Source of the DNA: Aequorivita vitellina
GTDB lineage: Bacteria > Bacteroidota > Bacteroidia > Flavobacteriales > Flavobacteriaceae
NCBI RefSeq assembly: GCF_022008365.1
Contig: NZ_JAIRBA010000004.1
Location: forward strand, 62,001-126,000
Direction: 5' to 3'
DNA: 64,000 bases
Shown: positions 15,969 through 24,228 of the stretch, in pieces
Numbering within the stretch: the stretch's first letter is position 1
Layout of the letters: each line of letters begins with the position of its first letter
Program-made: the position numbers and the translations under genes
Notes under the pieces: generated by a model
Database searches by the model: none
The model's input: only the letters and a program-made list of their open reading frames with translations
What the model was told of the DNA's origin: nothing

Positions 15969-17123
15969 ATGATGCGTAACAAATCACTCTCCCGTTGGGG
16001 TTTTATTTTAGCTTCACTTATTGTTATTAGTCTTATTTTGTGGAATACATACATTTTTTTCAATCAATTGAAGGAAAATGAGCGAGCTAAAATGGAAATA
16101 TGGGCGGTTGCCCAAGAAGAACTGGCACAGAGCCAAGAAGACGAAGGAAGCCCGATTAGCGAAACTGCACTTACTATAATACGAAGCAATAGTACGACGC
16201 CCATGATTCTGCATACCGTTAAGGAAAACACCTATGAGGGCAGAAATATCAATGAAGAGGTTTTAGGCAACGAACGACGAATAAAGGCGAAAATAAAACA
16301 GTTTGCTTCAGAATATGAACCTTTGGAAGTTAAGTATAACGACCAAGTTTTATCTATTATTTACTTCGGAAATTCACCCTTAATAAACAAATTGAAATAT
16401 TATCCCGCAGCACTTATTTTAATAATTTTTCTTTTTATTTTGGCGATTTATCTCTTTTATAAAACTTCGAAATCTGCTGAACAAAACAAGCTTTGGGCGG
16501 GAATGGCAAAGGAAACGGCCCATCAAATTGGCACCCCACTTTCTTCACTTGTGGGTTGGACAGAAATTTTAAAATCTGAAAACGTAAATCAGGAATACGT
16601 TGCTGAAATGGAGAAGGATATTTCGCGTTTAGAAATGATTACCGATCGGTTTTCAAAAATTGGTTCGGTGCCAAAACTAGAGCAGCACGATTTAGTGGAA
16701 GAAACAAAAACTACTTTTTATTATTTGCAAAAGCGCACTTCAAAACTGATAGATTTTCAATTAAACATTCCCCAAAAACCAATTTATGTTCAATTGAATC
16801 CACAACTTTTTAGTTGGACAATTGAAAATTTAGTAAAGAACGGAATTGATGCCATGAAAGGAAAAGGAACGATAACTATTTCAATTGAAAAAAATACAAA
16901 ATTTGTCTATTTACGCATTGCCGACACAGGTAAAGGACTTACAAAAAGCGAATTTAGACGGATTTTCACCCCGGGTTACACTACCAAAAAACGCGGTTGG
17001 GGCTTGGGACTTTCGCTTGCTAAACGAATTATTGAGGAATACCACAACGGAAAAATTCGCGTCACCAAAAGTGGTCCAAACCAAGGTACAACTATGGAAA
17101 TAGCACTAAAGACAACTTCTTAA
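15969..17123 (+). CDS. Membrane sensor histidine kinase
   Basis: The 384-residue kinase has two membrane helices (about 10-28 and 138-157) flanking a small periplasmic domain, with no HAMP or PAS domain visible. Then follow the phosphoacceptor H-box MAKETAHQIGTPLSSLVGW (His near 187), an N-box (ENLVKNGIDAMKG), a G1 box (IADTGKGLTKSEFRRIF) and a G2 box (GWGLGLSLAKRIIEEYH). HxxGTP rather than HELRTP marks a NtrB/HPK4-like group. No response regulator is adjacent. The next gene starts one nucleotide after its stop. Confidence 0.9.
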   Translation: MMRNKSLSRWGFILASLIVISLILWNTYIFFNQLKENERAKMEIWAVAQEELAQSQEDEGSPISETALTIIRSNSTTPMILHTVKENTYEGRNINEEVLGNERRIKAKIKQFASEYEPLEVKYNDQVLSIIYFGNSPLINKLKYYPAALILIIFLFILAIYLFYKTSKSAEQNKLWAGMAKETAHQIGTPLSSLVGWTEILKSENVNQEYVAEMEKDISRLEMITDRFSKIGSVPKLEQHDLVEETKTTFYYLQKRTSKLIDFQLNIPQKPIYVQLNPQLFSWTIENLVKNGIDAMKGKGTITISIEKNTKFVYLRIADTGKGLTKSEFRRIFTPGYTTKKRGWGLGLSLAKRIIEEYHNGKIRVTKSGPNQGTTMEIALKTTS

Positions 17124-17124
17124 A

Positions 17125-17469
17125 ATGAGTACTAAAATTCACACAATACATACGGCACACTTAAAAAACAATTGTCCCACTTGCTTTGGTGCGGACGGAC
17201 TGGAATTTACTTTTACACAAAAAGAGAAGGAAACGCCATTTTATAACAAACCCGCATCGCAACTAGCCGAAACGCTATATTGTCATACTTGCAAAAACAC
17301 TATTTACCCCGTAAATTGGACCGAAGACATTGAGCGTGTTTTTGATTACAACAAAAAAATAGCGGAAACCAATAAACATTATTTAAAGGTAAAACCGCTA
17401 TTTTATATTTCAGTTTTGGTGGCAATTATTATAGTTGCCATCGCAATTTATGTTTTGATTCCCGCTTAA
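17125..17469 (+). CDS. Small zinc-ribbon membrane protein
   Basis: The 114-residue protein carries two CxxC pairs (NNCPTCFGADG near residue 13 and CHTCKN near residue 52) that could bind one zinc. Its C-terminal membrane helix is FYISVLVAIIIVAIAIYVLI. It is probably co-transcribed with the upstream histidine kinase because the gap is one nucleotide. No function is recognised. The 3' end overlaps the converging HIT gene by 4 bp. Confidence 0.65.
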   Translation: MSTKIHTIHTAHLKNNCPTCFGADGLEFTFTQKEKETPFYNKPASQLAETLYCHTCKNTIYPVNWTEDIERVFDYNKKIAETNKHYLKVKPLFYISVLVAIIIVAIAIYVLIPA

Positions 17470-17861
17470 GGTTTCAATTTTTCCCTAACTGCCAGTGCCA
17501 AAGCTTCAAATTCTTCCGAAGTCATTTTTACTTTTTTGGAAAAACGCATATCGTCCATTTCATTTAAAGGAATAAGATGTACGTGCACATGCGGCACTTC
17601 TAAACCTACAACCGCCATCCCCACTCGTTCACAAGGCACGGTTTTTTCTAATGCACGCGCCACTTTTCTTGAAAACTGCATCAATTGTAAATACAAATGT
17701 TCGCCCATATCAAAAATCTTGTCTATTTCTTCTTTTGGAACACACAGCGTATGGCCTTTTGCATTTGGATTTATATCTAAAAACGCAATAAAATTATCGT
17801 CTTCTGCAATTTTGTAACACGGAATTTCTCCGTCAATAATTTGTGTGAAAATAGACGCCAT
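17466..17861 (-). CDS. HIT family protein (histidine-triad hydrolase)
   Basis: The 131-residue protein opens with SIFTQIIDGEIPCYKIAEDDNFIAFLDINPNAKGHTLCVPK and ends the core with the histidine triad HVHVHLIP near residue 97. The family hydrolyses nucleoside phosphoramidates and related AMP conjugates. It is coded just downstream of greA with a 2-nt gap between greA stop and the HIT start, so the two form an operon. Confidence 0.93.
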   Translation of the reverse strand: MASIFTQIIDGEIPCYKIAEDDNFIAFLDINPNAKGHTLCVPKEEIDKIFDMGEHLYLQLMQFSRKVARALEKTVPCERVGMAVVGLEVPHVHVHLIPLNEMDDMRFSKKVKMTSEEFEALALAVREKLKP

Positions 17862-17863
17862 AA

Positions 17864-18340
17864 TTAATCTCTTGTTATTTCTAAAATTTCAAATTTAAGG
17901 GTTCCGTTTGGCACTTGTATTTCGGCTATTTCGCCTTTTTGTTTTCCCAACAACCCTTTTCCGATAGGAGAATCTACCGAAATTTTCCCGCTTTTTAAGT
18001 CGGCTTCGCTTTGGGCTACTAATTTGTAAGCCATTTCCATACCGTTATTTTGATTTTTAATTTTAACGTTGGAATGCACCAAAACTTTGCTCAAATCTAA
18101 TTGCGACTCATCTATTAATCGGGCATTTGCCAGCGTTTCTTCTAGTTTAGAAATGCGCATTTCGAGCATGCCTTGTGCCTCTTTAGCGGCATCATATTCG
18201 GCATTTTCACTTAAATCGCCTTTATCGCGTGCTTCTGCGATAGCATTCGATGCCTTTGGACGTTCAACATCGCGCAAGTGATCTACTTCATCTCTTAATT
18301 TTTTTAATCCTTCGGCCGTGTAATAAGATACTTTACTCAT
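17864..18340 (-). CDS. greA: Transcription elongation factor GreA
   Basis: GreA rescues backtracked RNA polymerase by stimulating transcript cleavage. The N-terminal coiled coil carries the tip acidic residues (ARDKGDLSENAEYDAAKEAQG) and the C-terminal FKBP-like domain contains VDSPIGKGLLGKQKGEIAEIQVPNG. The ATG at 18340 (MSKVSYYTAEGLKKL) gives the standard 158 residues; the ATG at 18364 is less likely. Confidence 0.96.
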   Translation of the reverse strand: MSKVSYYTAEGLKKLRDEVDHLRDVERPKASNAIAEARDKGDLSENAEYDAAKEAQGMLEMRISKLEETLANARLIDESQLDLSKVLVHSNVKIKNQNNGMEMAYKLVAQSEADLKSGKISVDSPIGKGLLGKQKGEIAEIQVPNGTLKFEILEITRD

Positions 18341-18399
18341 AACTTCATCGTTTGTGTAGTACAAACCCTTTTTAAATTCTTAAAATTCTATATAATAAG

Positions 18400-18446
18400 A
18401 TTCCCGCCTTCGCGGGAATAGAAAAATCCCATACAACGACGGGATT
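18400..18446. repeat. REP-like palindrome, family A, followed by a degenerate second hairpin
   Basis: The 20-bp sequence at 18400-18419 is the clearest palindrome of the family (attcccgcc / cgcgggaat arms). A second, weaker hairpin (aatccc ... gggatt) follows at 18426-18446. It lies in the divergent gap between greA and the Rieske-like lipoprotein gene (18341-18599). That gap otherwise holds only AT-rich sequence and possible -7 elements such as TAATTTCG. Confidence 0.75.
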
Positions 18447-18599
18447 ATGTTTAACAAATATACTAAAAATTTACTTGTTGCGTAATTTGTTGTAATTTCG
18501 GCCCTAATTAATTTTAATGTTTTCTTCAAAAAATCACAAATCGACTAAAAGGTACCATTTGGGAAATAGCATTCCATTTGTTGCACATATTTTATAAAG

Positions 18600-19034
18600 A
18601 TGAAAAATAAAATTCTTTTCCTTTTAATCTTCGCCATTGTCATTTCTTGCTCAAAAAGCGACGATAAGCGCGAACGCAATCCGTATTTAACCGATCCTGT
18701 GGTTAATCTAAATTTAAATCTTAACTTACCTGAATACAACCCGTTGAAATTCCCCGGAAACTATGTTGTAACCAGCCAAGGTATTAAAGGAATTGTTGTT
18801 TATTGCGTAAGCGAAAACCAATATTTAGCCTTTGATCTTACAGATCCAAACCACGCCCCGAGCAGCTGTTCGCGCATGGAATTAACAGGTGTAATTGCTA
18901 GTTGTCCCTGCACTACTGACGAGAACAAGTATTTTTTAACCTCCGGACAGCACACTACAGAACCCGACAGTAAGTATCCAATGCAGCAATACAACGCCCA
19001 GAAAAATGGAAATACTGTTGTAATTAGTAATTAA
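18600..19034 (+). CDS. Rieske-fold-like lipoprotein lacking normal iron-sulfur ligands
   Basis: The 144-residue protein has a lipoprotein signal peptide with lipobox VISC (Cys near residue 17). The rest resembles small flavobacterial Rieske-type lipoproteins in layout: GIVVYCVSENQYLAFDLTDPNHAPSSCSRMEL, then CPCTTDENKYFLTSGQ and YPMQQYNAQ. A true Rieske site needs CxH and CxxH pairs. Here cysteines remain (SSC, SCPC), but the histidines are not in the ligand positions, so a 2Fe-2S cluster is unlikely. The role is unknown. It converges with the TonB receptor gene. Confidence 0.6.
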   Translation: MKNKILFLLIFAIVISCSKSDDKRERNPYLTDPVVNLNLNLNLPEYNPLKFPGNYVVTSQGIKGIVVYCVSENQYLAFDLTDPNHAPSSCSRMELTGVIASCPCTTDENKYFLTSGQHTTEPDSKYPMQQYNAQKNGNTVVISN

Positions 19035-19050
19035 AGTTTTAAAGAAATAT

Positions 19051-21438
19051 TTAAAATTTAATTGTTGCCCCCAACAGAAAGTTAATGGTCGCTTGGGGAT
19101 AATAACCCGCGCCTTCAATAGTAGTAACAGTTCCGGGATTGCTGAAATCGTCGTCCCAAGTGTAAAAATAACCGTTGGAAATATATTTCACGTTAAAAAT
19201 ATTGTTCACCAAAGCTGAAAAAACTACTTCTTTTACCCACGGAAGCGAGTCTAAAGTATAAACAATATTTAAGTCGTTGACGAAATAACTGTCTAATTTT
19301 GAAGCTTCGCTATCTATATTTCCCATATACTGTTCGCCCACAAATTTTGAAAGAAAGCCTAAGTACAATTTATTTACTGGTGAATATTCTAACATAGTTC
19401 CAGCAACAACAGCAGGTGAAAACGAGATATTTGTATTGCCCAAGTTCACCAATTCACCATCGCGCGAGCTAACAAAATCTACATTTTTATTAGTGCTTAA
19501 AGCAATATTTGGAAGGGTTTTCAGATTTTTTAAAAGTTGAATTTCAGCATCTATTTCTAATCCTAAACGGTAGCTTTCGCCACTGCTCGTTCTAAGAGCT
19601 GCGCCTACATCATTCAATTCGCCCGAAAGTACTAATTGATCTTTGTAATTCATATAAAAAACATTGGTATTCACTTTTGTTTTTTCTGAAGCAAAACGCC
19701 AACCAAGTTCAAAATCGTCTAGTTTTTCAGGAGTTGTAATCCCTTGCTCATAGTCGTTTCGAGAAGGTTCGCGGTGCGCTTTTCCGTACGAAAAATAGAA
19801 TTGGTTTGCAGGATTCAGTTTATAGGTTAAACCTGCCTTTGGATTGAAAAACGAATAGTCTTCATCGTATATCATTTCAACTAAATCTGAAGTAATTCCA
19901 GTAGTTTTATAATTTAAAAATCGCCCCTGCAAATCGCCGAAAATGCTCCATTGAGAATTTACGCTATAAGTTGCTTTTGAAAAAACGGTGAATTCAGTTT
20001 TGGTACCATTGCTGTCGTAATAACGAGCGCGAATTTTGGAATCGCTGGCGTATTGCGCCCAGATTACTTCGCCAAAATGATCGCCCGTATAATAGCTATA
20101 AAATGCGCCACCTGTAAAATCTACTTTATTGTTTTTGTAATTTACGTTTGCATTGGCTGCATAAAAGTGGTTGTCTAACCAACGGCGACGAATTAAATCG
20201 GTTGTATTAATTGTATCGCCACCAATTTCGATTGGTTCAAAACCGTAAGTTTCAAAATCTTCATCTTCTTTGTACTGTTCAAAATAGCCCTTCCCTTTCG
20301 TGTAATTGAAGGAAACATTGGTGCTCCAATTATTATTGAAGCGCTGGTTCCAAAGCAATTGATAGTGATCTTGCGCGTAATTATCTACTTCTTTATCATA
20401 AAACTGAATGTTTCCGTCTTTATCCGTGTACATGCCAGCGGTGTTGTACGTTCTGTCATTTTCAAGTTTTTCAGGATCTTCCAAACCATTCCACGACTGG
20501 TATGTTTCTTCTGTACCACCAAAAACCAGTGCTTTAATTAAGGTATTTCTATTCACAAAAGCACCCTGCAAAAAGTATGATTTTAAGTTAGAACTGGCTC
20601 TGTCAATATACCCATCAGATTGAATGGTAGACAATCTTCCCGCTAATTCAAAATGCTCGGAAAGCAAGCCAGTACTGAACTTAACATTATGTTTTCGCGT
20701 GTTATAACTTCCGAAGGAATTTGAAATTTCGCCATTAGCTTCATTTGAAACTGCATCGCTCAACAAGTTCAAACTTGCACCAAAAGCACCGGAACCATTT
20801 GTTGAAGTTCCCACACCGCGTTGCAATTGTAAACTTTGCACCGAAGAAGTAAAATCTGGCAAATTCACCCAAAACGTGCCCTGACTTTCGGAGTCGTTAT
20901 ACGGAATTCCATTCAAGGTTACGTTCACTCGTGAAGCATCGCTTCCACGAACCCGAATGTACGTATAACCCACGCCAGCACCGGCATCGCTCGTTGTAAC
21001 AACCGATGGCATATAGCTGAGCATATACGGAATGTCCTGCCCAAGATTTCGCTTTTCGAGCTCTTCTTTGTCTAGGTTTGAATGGGTAATTGGCGAATCT
21101 GCCGATACGCGAACGGCTTGTACTAAAACTTCATCTAAAGTTTCTGCCTTTTTAATTAAGGTAACATTTAATTCCAAATCGCCATTTACAAAAATAGAAC
21201 GATTATCGGGCTCAAAACCAACGTGGCTAAAATGAATGAGCTGGTTTCCGGTGTTTAAAGAAACACTATATTTTCCATTAAAATCTGTAATTGTACCCCC
21301 GTCTCCTTTTAGAATAACGTTTGCGCCGGGTAATGGTTGTCCGTCACTATCAGTAACAATACCAGAAACGGTATATTCCTGAGCGAAAACAACAAAACTA
21401 AAAAATGTAAAAACTGTTGAAATCAATAACTTTTTCAT
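19051..21438 (-). CDS. TonB-dependent outer-membrane receptor, probable thiamine or precursor importer
   Basis: The 795-residue protein has a signal peptide (about 1-19) and a CarboxypepD_reg-like domain (YTVSGIVTDSDGQPLPGANVILKG). The plug is PYMLSYMPSVVTTSDAGAGVGYTYIRVRGSDASRVNVTLNGIPYND, followed by a large beta barrel ending in the aromatic-terminated strand FLLGATIKF. A TPP riboswitch with a terminator lies in its leader, so expression should fall when thiamine pyrophosphate is plentiful. This suggests uptake of thiamine or a precursor, as in the OMR1 group described for Bacteroidota. No SusD partner is present. The inner-membrane step could be the PnuT-like permease at 28890-29525. Confidence 0.9.
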   Translation of the reverse strand: MKKLLISTVFTFFSFVVFAQEYTVSGIVTDSDGQPLPGANVILKGDGGTITDFNGKYSVSLNTGNQLIHFSHVGFEPDNRSIFVNGDLELNVTLIKKAETLDEVLVQAVRVSADSPITHSNLDKEELEKRNLGQDIPYMLSYMPSVVTTSDAGAGVGYTYIRVRGSDASRVNVTLNGIPYNDSESQGTFWVNLPDFTSSVQSLQLQRGVGTSTNGSGAFGASLNLLSDAVSNEANGEISNSFGSYNTRKHNVKFSTGLLSEHFELAGRLSTIQSDGYIDRASSNLKSYFLQGAFVNRNTLIKALVFGGTEETYQSWNGLEDPEKLENDRTYNTAGMYTDKDGNIQFYDKEVDNYAQDHYQLLWNQRFNNNWSTNVSFNYTKGKGYFEQYKEDEDFETYGFEPIEIGGDTINTTDLIRRRWLDNHFYAANANVNYKNNKVDFTGGAFYSYYTGDHFGEVIWAQYASDSKIRARYYDSNGTKTEFTVFSKATYSVNSQWSIFGDLQGRFLNYKTTGITSDLVEMIYDEDYSFFNPKAGLTYKLNPANQFYFSYGKAHREPSRNDYEQGITTPEKLDDFELGWRFASEKTKVNTNVFYMNYKDQLVLSGELNDVGAALRTSSGESYRLGLEIDAEIQLLKNLKTLPNIALSTNKNVDFVSSRDGELVNLGNTNISFSPAVVAGTMLEYSPVNKLYLGFLSKFVGEQYMGNIDSEASKLDSYFVNDLNIVYTLDSLPWVKEVVFSALVNNIFNVKYISNGYFYTWDDDFSNPGTVTTIEGAGYYPQATINFLLGATIKF

Positions 21439-21501
21439 TCGTAATAATTATAATTTATACGAATAAAAGGGGCGTTATTCTAGGTTCGATTAAAGGTTAA
21501 A

Positions 21502-21544
21502 TAAAAAATCCCTGAAAACAATACGCGGCGTATTATTACAGGGG
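21502..21544 (-). terminator. Riboswitch expression-platform terminator
   Basis: On the minus strand a long hairpin pairs the CCCTG and TAATACG side with the CGTATT and CAGGG side around a CCG loop, and is followed by TTTTTT. It lies between the TPP aptamer and the receptor ATG at 21438, so premature transcription termination is the likely control mechanism. Confidence 0.8.
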
Positions 21545-21552
21545 GTTACAAT

Positions 21553-21636
21553 TTGTTCCCTTGGCAGCATTACCCGCCCAGGTTCTTTGGGTATAATCTC
21601 AGCTTTCATAATTAAAAATTATTCCAGCACCCCTTT
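21553..21636 (-). ncRNA. TPP riboswitch (THI element) aptamer
   Basis: Read on the minus strand, the leader contains the conserved THI-box blocks in order: GGGGTGC, GCTGAGATTATACCC, GAACCTG, GGTAATGC and AAGGGAAC. These form the pyrimidine-sensor and pyrophosphate-sensor helices of the TPP aptamer. It lies about 120-200 nt upstream of the TonB receptor start codon. The outer P1 helix is the least clear part by eye. Confidence 0.93.
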
Positions 21637-21647
21637 GAGATGTTCGG

Positions 21648-21676
21648 CAAAGATACACTCCTTTTTTACATTTCAA
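21648..21676 (-). promoter_or_regulatory. Promoter of the TPP-riboswitch leader
   Basis: On the minus strand a -7 box TATCTTTG (21648-21655) is preceded by a TTG (21674-21676) with an 18-nt spacer. The inferred transcription start is 5-10 nt before the aptamer, as expected for a leader that begins with a riboswitch. Confidence 0.7.
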
Positions 21677-21744
21677 ATCTATTTTCGGTTTCAATTTTTA
21701 CCATATCCTTAATACTTCGCCTTTGCTTTAGTTTTTACATTTGA

Positions 21745-24228
21745 ATGATGGCCACAGCAAAAAATAAATTTACATTTAAAATTATCCTCAGCTACCTCGT
21801 TTTAGGGGCATTATCAATTTTTGCAGGCTATTTTATTTTTTCCGAATTTAAAAATTACACTGCCGAATCTTCTGAAATTACTGGTGAAAAAAAATTTATA
21901 GAAACTGGAACACTAATTAATCTACTTTATGAAACCGACGGATTTTCACGGCTTGCACTTTTAACAGAAAGTGACGACGACTTTCAAAAGTATATGGGTA
22001 AAACCGATTCACTTTTTAGAAAAATTGAAGAAATTAAAGCACTTACCACGAACCAATTTCAAATAAAACAGTTGGATAGTGTTACTGCACTATTGAAAGA
22101 AAAAAACCAGAATATTGAACAACTCCGAATTCTTCGGTTAACAAATCAAAAAGACGCTTCGTTAGACGATATAATGCGTGAAGTGCGAAAACTAGAGGCT
22201 TCCGTAGGATTAACCTCTGTGGAATCATTAATTCGAAACCCCGCGAAATTGAGCAATAAAGAGCGGAAAATTTGGCAGAATTACGCAGATTATCTCAATA
22301 GCGATAGGCAGCGCGACACCTCAACCATAAAATCTAAAACCGTAGATTCTATGCTTATTGCCTCGCGCTACATTGTGGCCGAGGCCAAAAAGGAAAACTC
22401 GCGAATTCGGGAATCTTTAATGCAAAAGGAAAATGAATTAATTAGAAACGATCTCAATATTTCGGAGCGTTTGCGCGAGATAATTGCCAGTTTTGACCGC
22501 GAGGTAACGAAAAACAATAATTTAGACAGACAACAGCGCACAGAATCTATTGATCGTACAAAACAGATTTTAAAGTTTGCCGGTATTTTTGGTGGCATCT
22601 TGGTTTTATTGTTTTCCTATTTTATCCTCTCAGACTTTTTTAAGGCGGAACGTTTTAAAAAGAATTTGGAAGAATCTAAAAACTACGCCGAATCACTTTT
22701 AAAAAGTCGCGAACAGCTCATTTCCACCGTAAGTCACGATTTAAAAACACCTCTGAATACAATTAGTGGTTATGCTGAATTATTCGAAAATTCAAACCTT
22801 TCCGAAAAACAAAAATACTATTTGACGCAGATTACTTCGAGCTCGCATTTTATTTCGCATTTAGTGGATGATTTGCTCGATTACTCAAAATTGGAAGCTG
22901 GAAAATTGCCGATTGAAAGTATTCCGTTTTCCCTCGAAAATATAATTATTGACGCTGGAAACGCCGTGAAACAACAATATCTTCAAAAACCCGTCACGCT
23001 AAAAACTTCTATTTCTGAAGAATTAAAAGATAGAATTTTCGAGAGCGATCCGCTGCGAATTCGGCAAATAATAAACAATTTAGTAGGTAACGCTTTTAAA
23101 TTTACTGAAAAAGGAAGTGTTGAAATAAAGGTTGAGGAAATTGAAAAGAACAGCAAAATTTCAACGGTTCAAATCGCTGTAATTGATAGTGGGATTGGTA
23201 TTTCAAAAGAAAAACAACAACTTATTTTCAACGAATTTACGCAAGCCGAAACTGAAATAGCCCACAAATTTGGGGGCAGTGGCTTGGGCCTCGCCATTTC
23301 AAAAAAACTTACAGAATTACTGGGCGGAACTTTAAAAGTGAAAAGTGTTTTTGGGGAAGGAAGCAATTTTACTTTGGTGCTTCCTCTAAAAAATTCTGAG
23401 CGAGTTTTATCGAAAACAACTTCAAAAACACAAAGTACATTTCATGACTTAAAAGCTGTAATTATTGATGACGACGACGCCATGCGGGCGCTTTTGCAAG
23501 AAGTTTTTGAGCAAATGAATATTGCTTCCGAAGCGTTTGCGAGTTATGAAGAATTAAAAAATTCTGATTATGGCACTAGAGCGAAGTCCATGGGCGATTT
23601 TATTATAACCGATATACAAATGCCACAAACTGATGGGTTTGGAGTTTTAAAAAATTTGACGGACGGTAAAATTTCTTTCTATCAAAACCAACCTGTAATT
23701 GCAATGACGGGCAGTGGAGAGCACAGTCACGATTTTTATCTTGAAAAAGGTTTTGCTGAAATGCTTCCGAAACCTTTTTCAAAGCAGGAGCTTGTGGCTG
23801 CTTTGGCCAAAATATTTCCAGAGCGCAACAATTTTTTAGAGGAAAAGCAGAGGAATAAAACACAACAAAAAAACGCATCACAAAGTGAAAAATTTGATCT
23901 TTCTCTTTTAAAATCTTTTTTGAGTACACCGAAAGCAATGGAAGAAGTGTTGAGTGTTTTAAACGTTCAAACCGAAAAAGATATTCAGCAAATTTCTGAA
24001 TTAATTACTGAAAAGGACATTAAATCAATTTCAGAAATTGCCCATCGCATGCTTACCATGTTTCGCCAAATTAGAGCGAAGGAAGTTATTCCTATTCTTG
24101 AAAAAATGGAGAATTACACAACAGAAAATAATTTCGAAAACTCCCGAGACGAAGTACAAAAAGATTTTGAAAAGTTGATTTTGAATATTAAAGAATTGCA
24201 AAAAGCACTTAAAAATCGAGCGATTTAA
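21745..24228 (+). CDS. Hybrid sensor histidine kinase with receiver and Hpt domains
   Basis: The 827-residue protein has TM1 (about 11-32), a largely helical periplasmic sensor (33-275), and TM2 (about 275-297). The HisKA domain has STVSHDLKTPLNTISGYAEL (His near 331). The HATPase has NNLVGNAFKFTEKG, DSGIGISKEKQ and GGSGLGLAISKKL. A receiver follows (KAVIIDDDDAMRAL, phospho-acceptor in FIITDIQMPQTDG), and the C-terminal Hpt-like helix bundle has histidine in IAHRMLTMFRQI (near 765). It is a complete intramolecular phosphorelay whose likely output is the convergent NtrC-type regulator. The 3' ends overlap by 4 bp. Confidence 0.93.
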   Translation: MMATAKNKFTFKIILSYLVLGALSIFAGYFIFSEFKNYTAESSEITGEKKFIETGTLINLLYETDGFSRLALLTESDDDFQKYMGKTDSLFRKIEEIKALTTNQFQIKQLDSVTALLKEKNQNIEQLRILRLTNQKDASLDDIMREVRKLEASVGLTSVESLIRNPAKLSNKERKIWQNYADYLNSDRQRDTSTIKSKTVDSMLIASRYIVAEAKKENSRIRESLMQKENELIRNDLNISERLREIIASFDREVTKNNNLDRQQRTESIDRTKQILKFAGIFGGILVLLFSYFILSDFFKAERFKKNLEESKNYAESLLKSREQLISTVSHDLKTPLNTISGYAELFENSNLSEKQKYYLTQITSSSHFISHLVDDLLDYSKLEAGKLPIESIPFSLENIIIDAGNAVKQQYLQKPVTLKTSISEELKDRIFESDPLRIRQIINNLVGNAFKFTEKGSVEIKVEEIEKNSKISTVQIAVIDSGIGISKEKQQLIFNEFTQAETEIAHKFGGSGLGLAISKKLTELLGGTLKVKSVFGEGSNFTLVLPLKNSERVLSKTTSKTQSTFHDLKAVIIDDDDAMRALLQEVFEQMNIASEAFASYEELKNSDYGTRAKSMGDFIITDIQMPQTDGFGVLKNLTDGKISFYQNQPVIAMTGSGEHSHDFYLEKGFAEMLPKPFSKQELVAALAKIFPERNNFLEEKQRNKTQQKNASQSEKFDLSLLKSFLSTPKAMEEVLSVLNVQTEKDIQQISELITEKDIKSISEIAHRMLTMFRQIRAKEVIPILEKMENYTTENNFENSRDEVQKDFEKLILNIKELQKALKNRAI

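Noticed and set aside
17073-17077. GGWCC avoidance as proof of the restriction specificity
   Set aside because: GGWCC sites occur in several places by eye, so there is no obvious depletion; a proper count was not possible.
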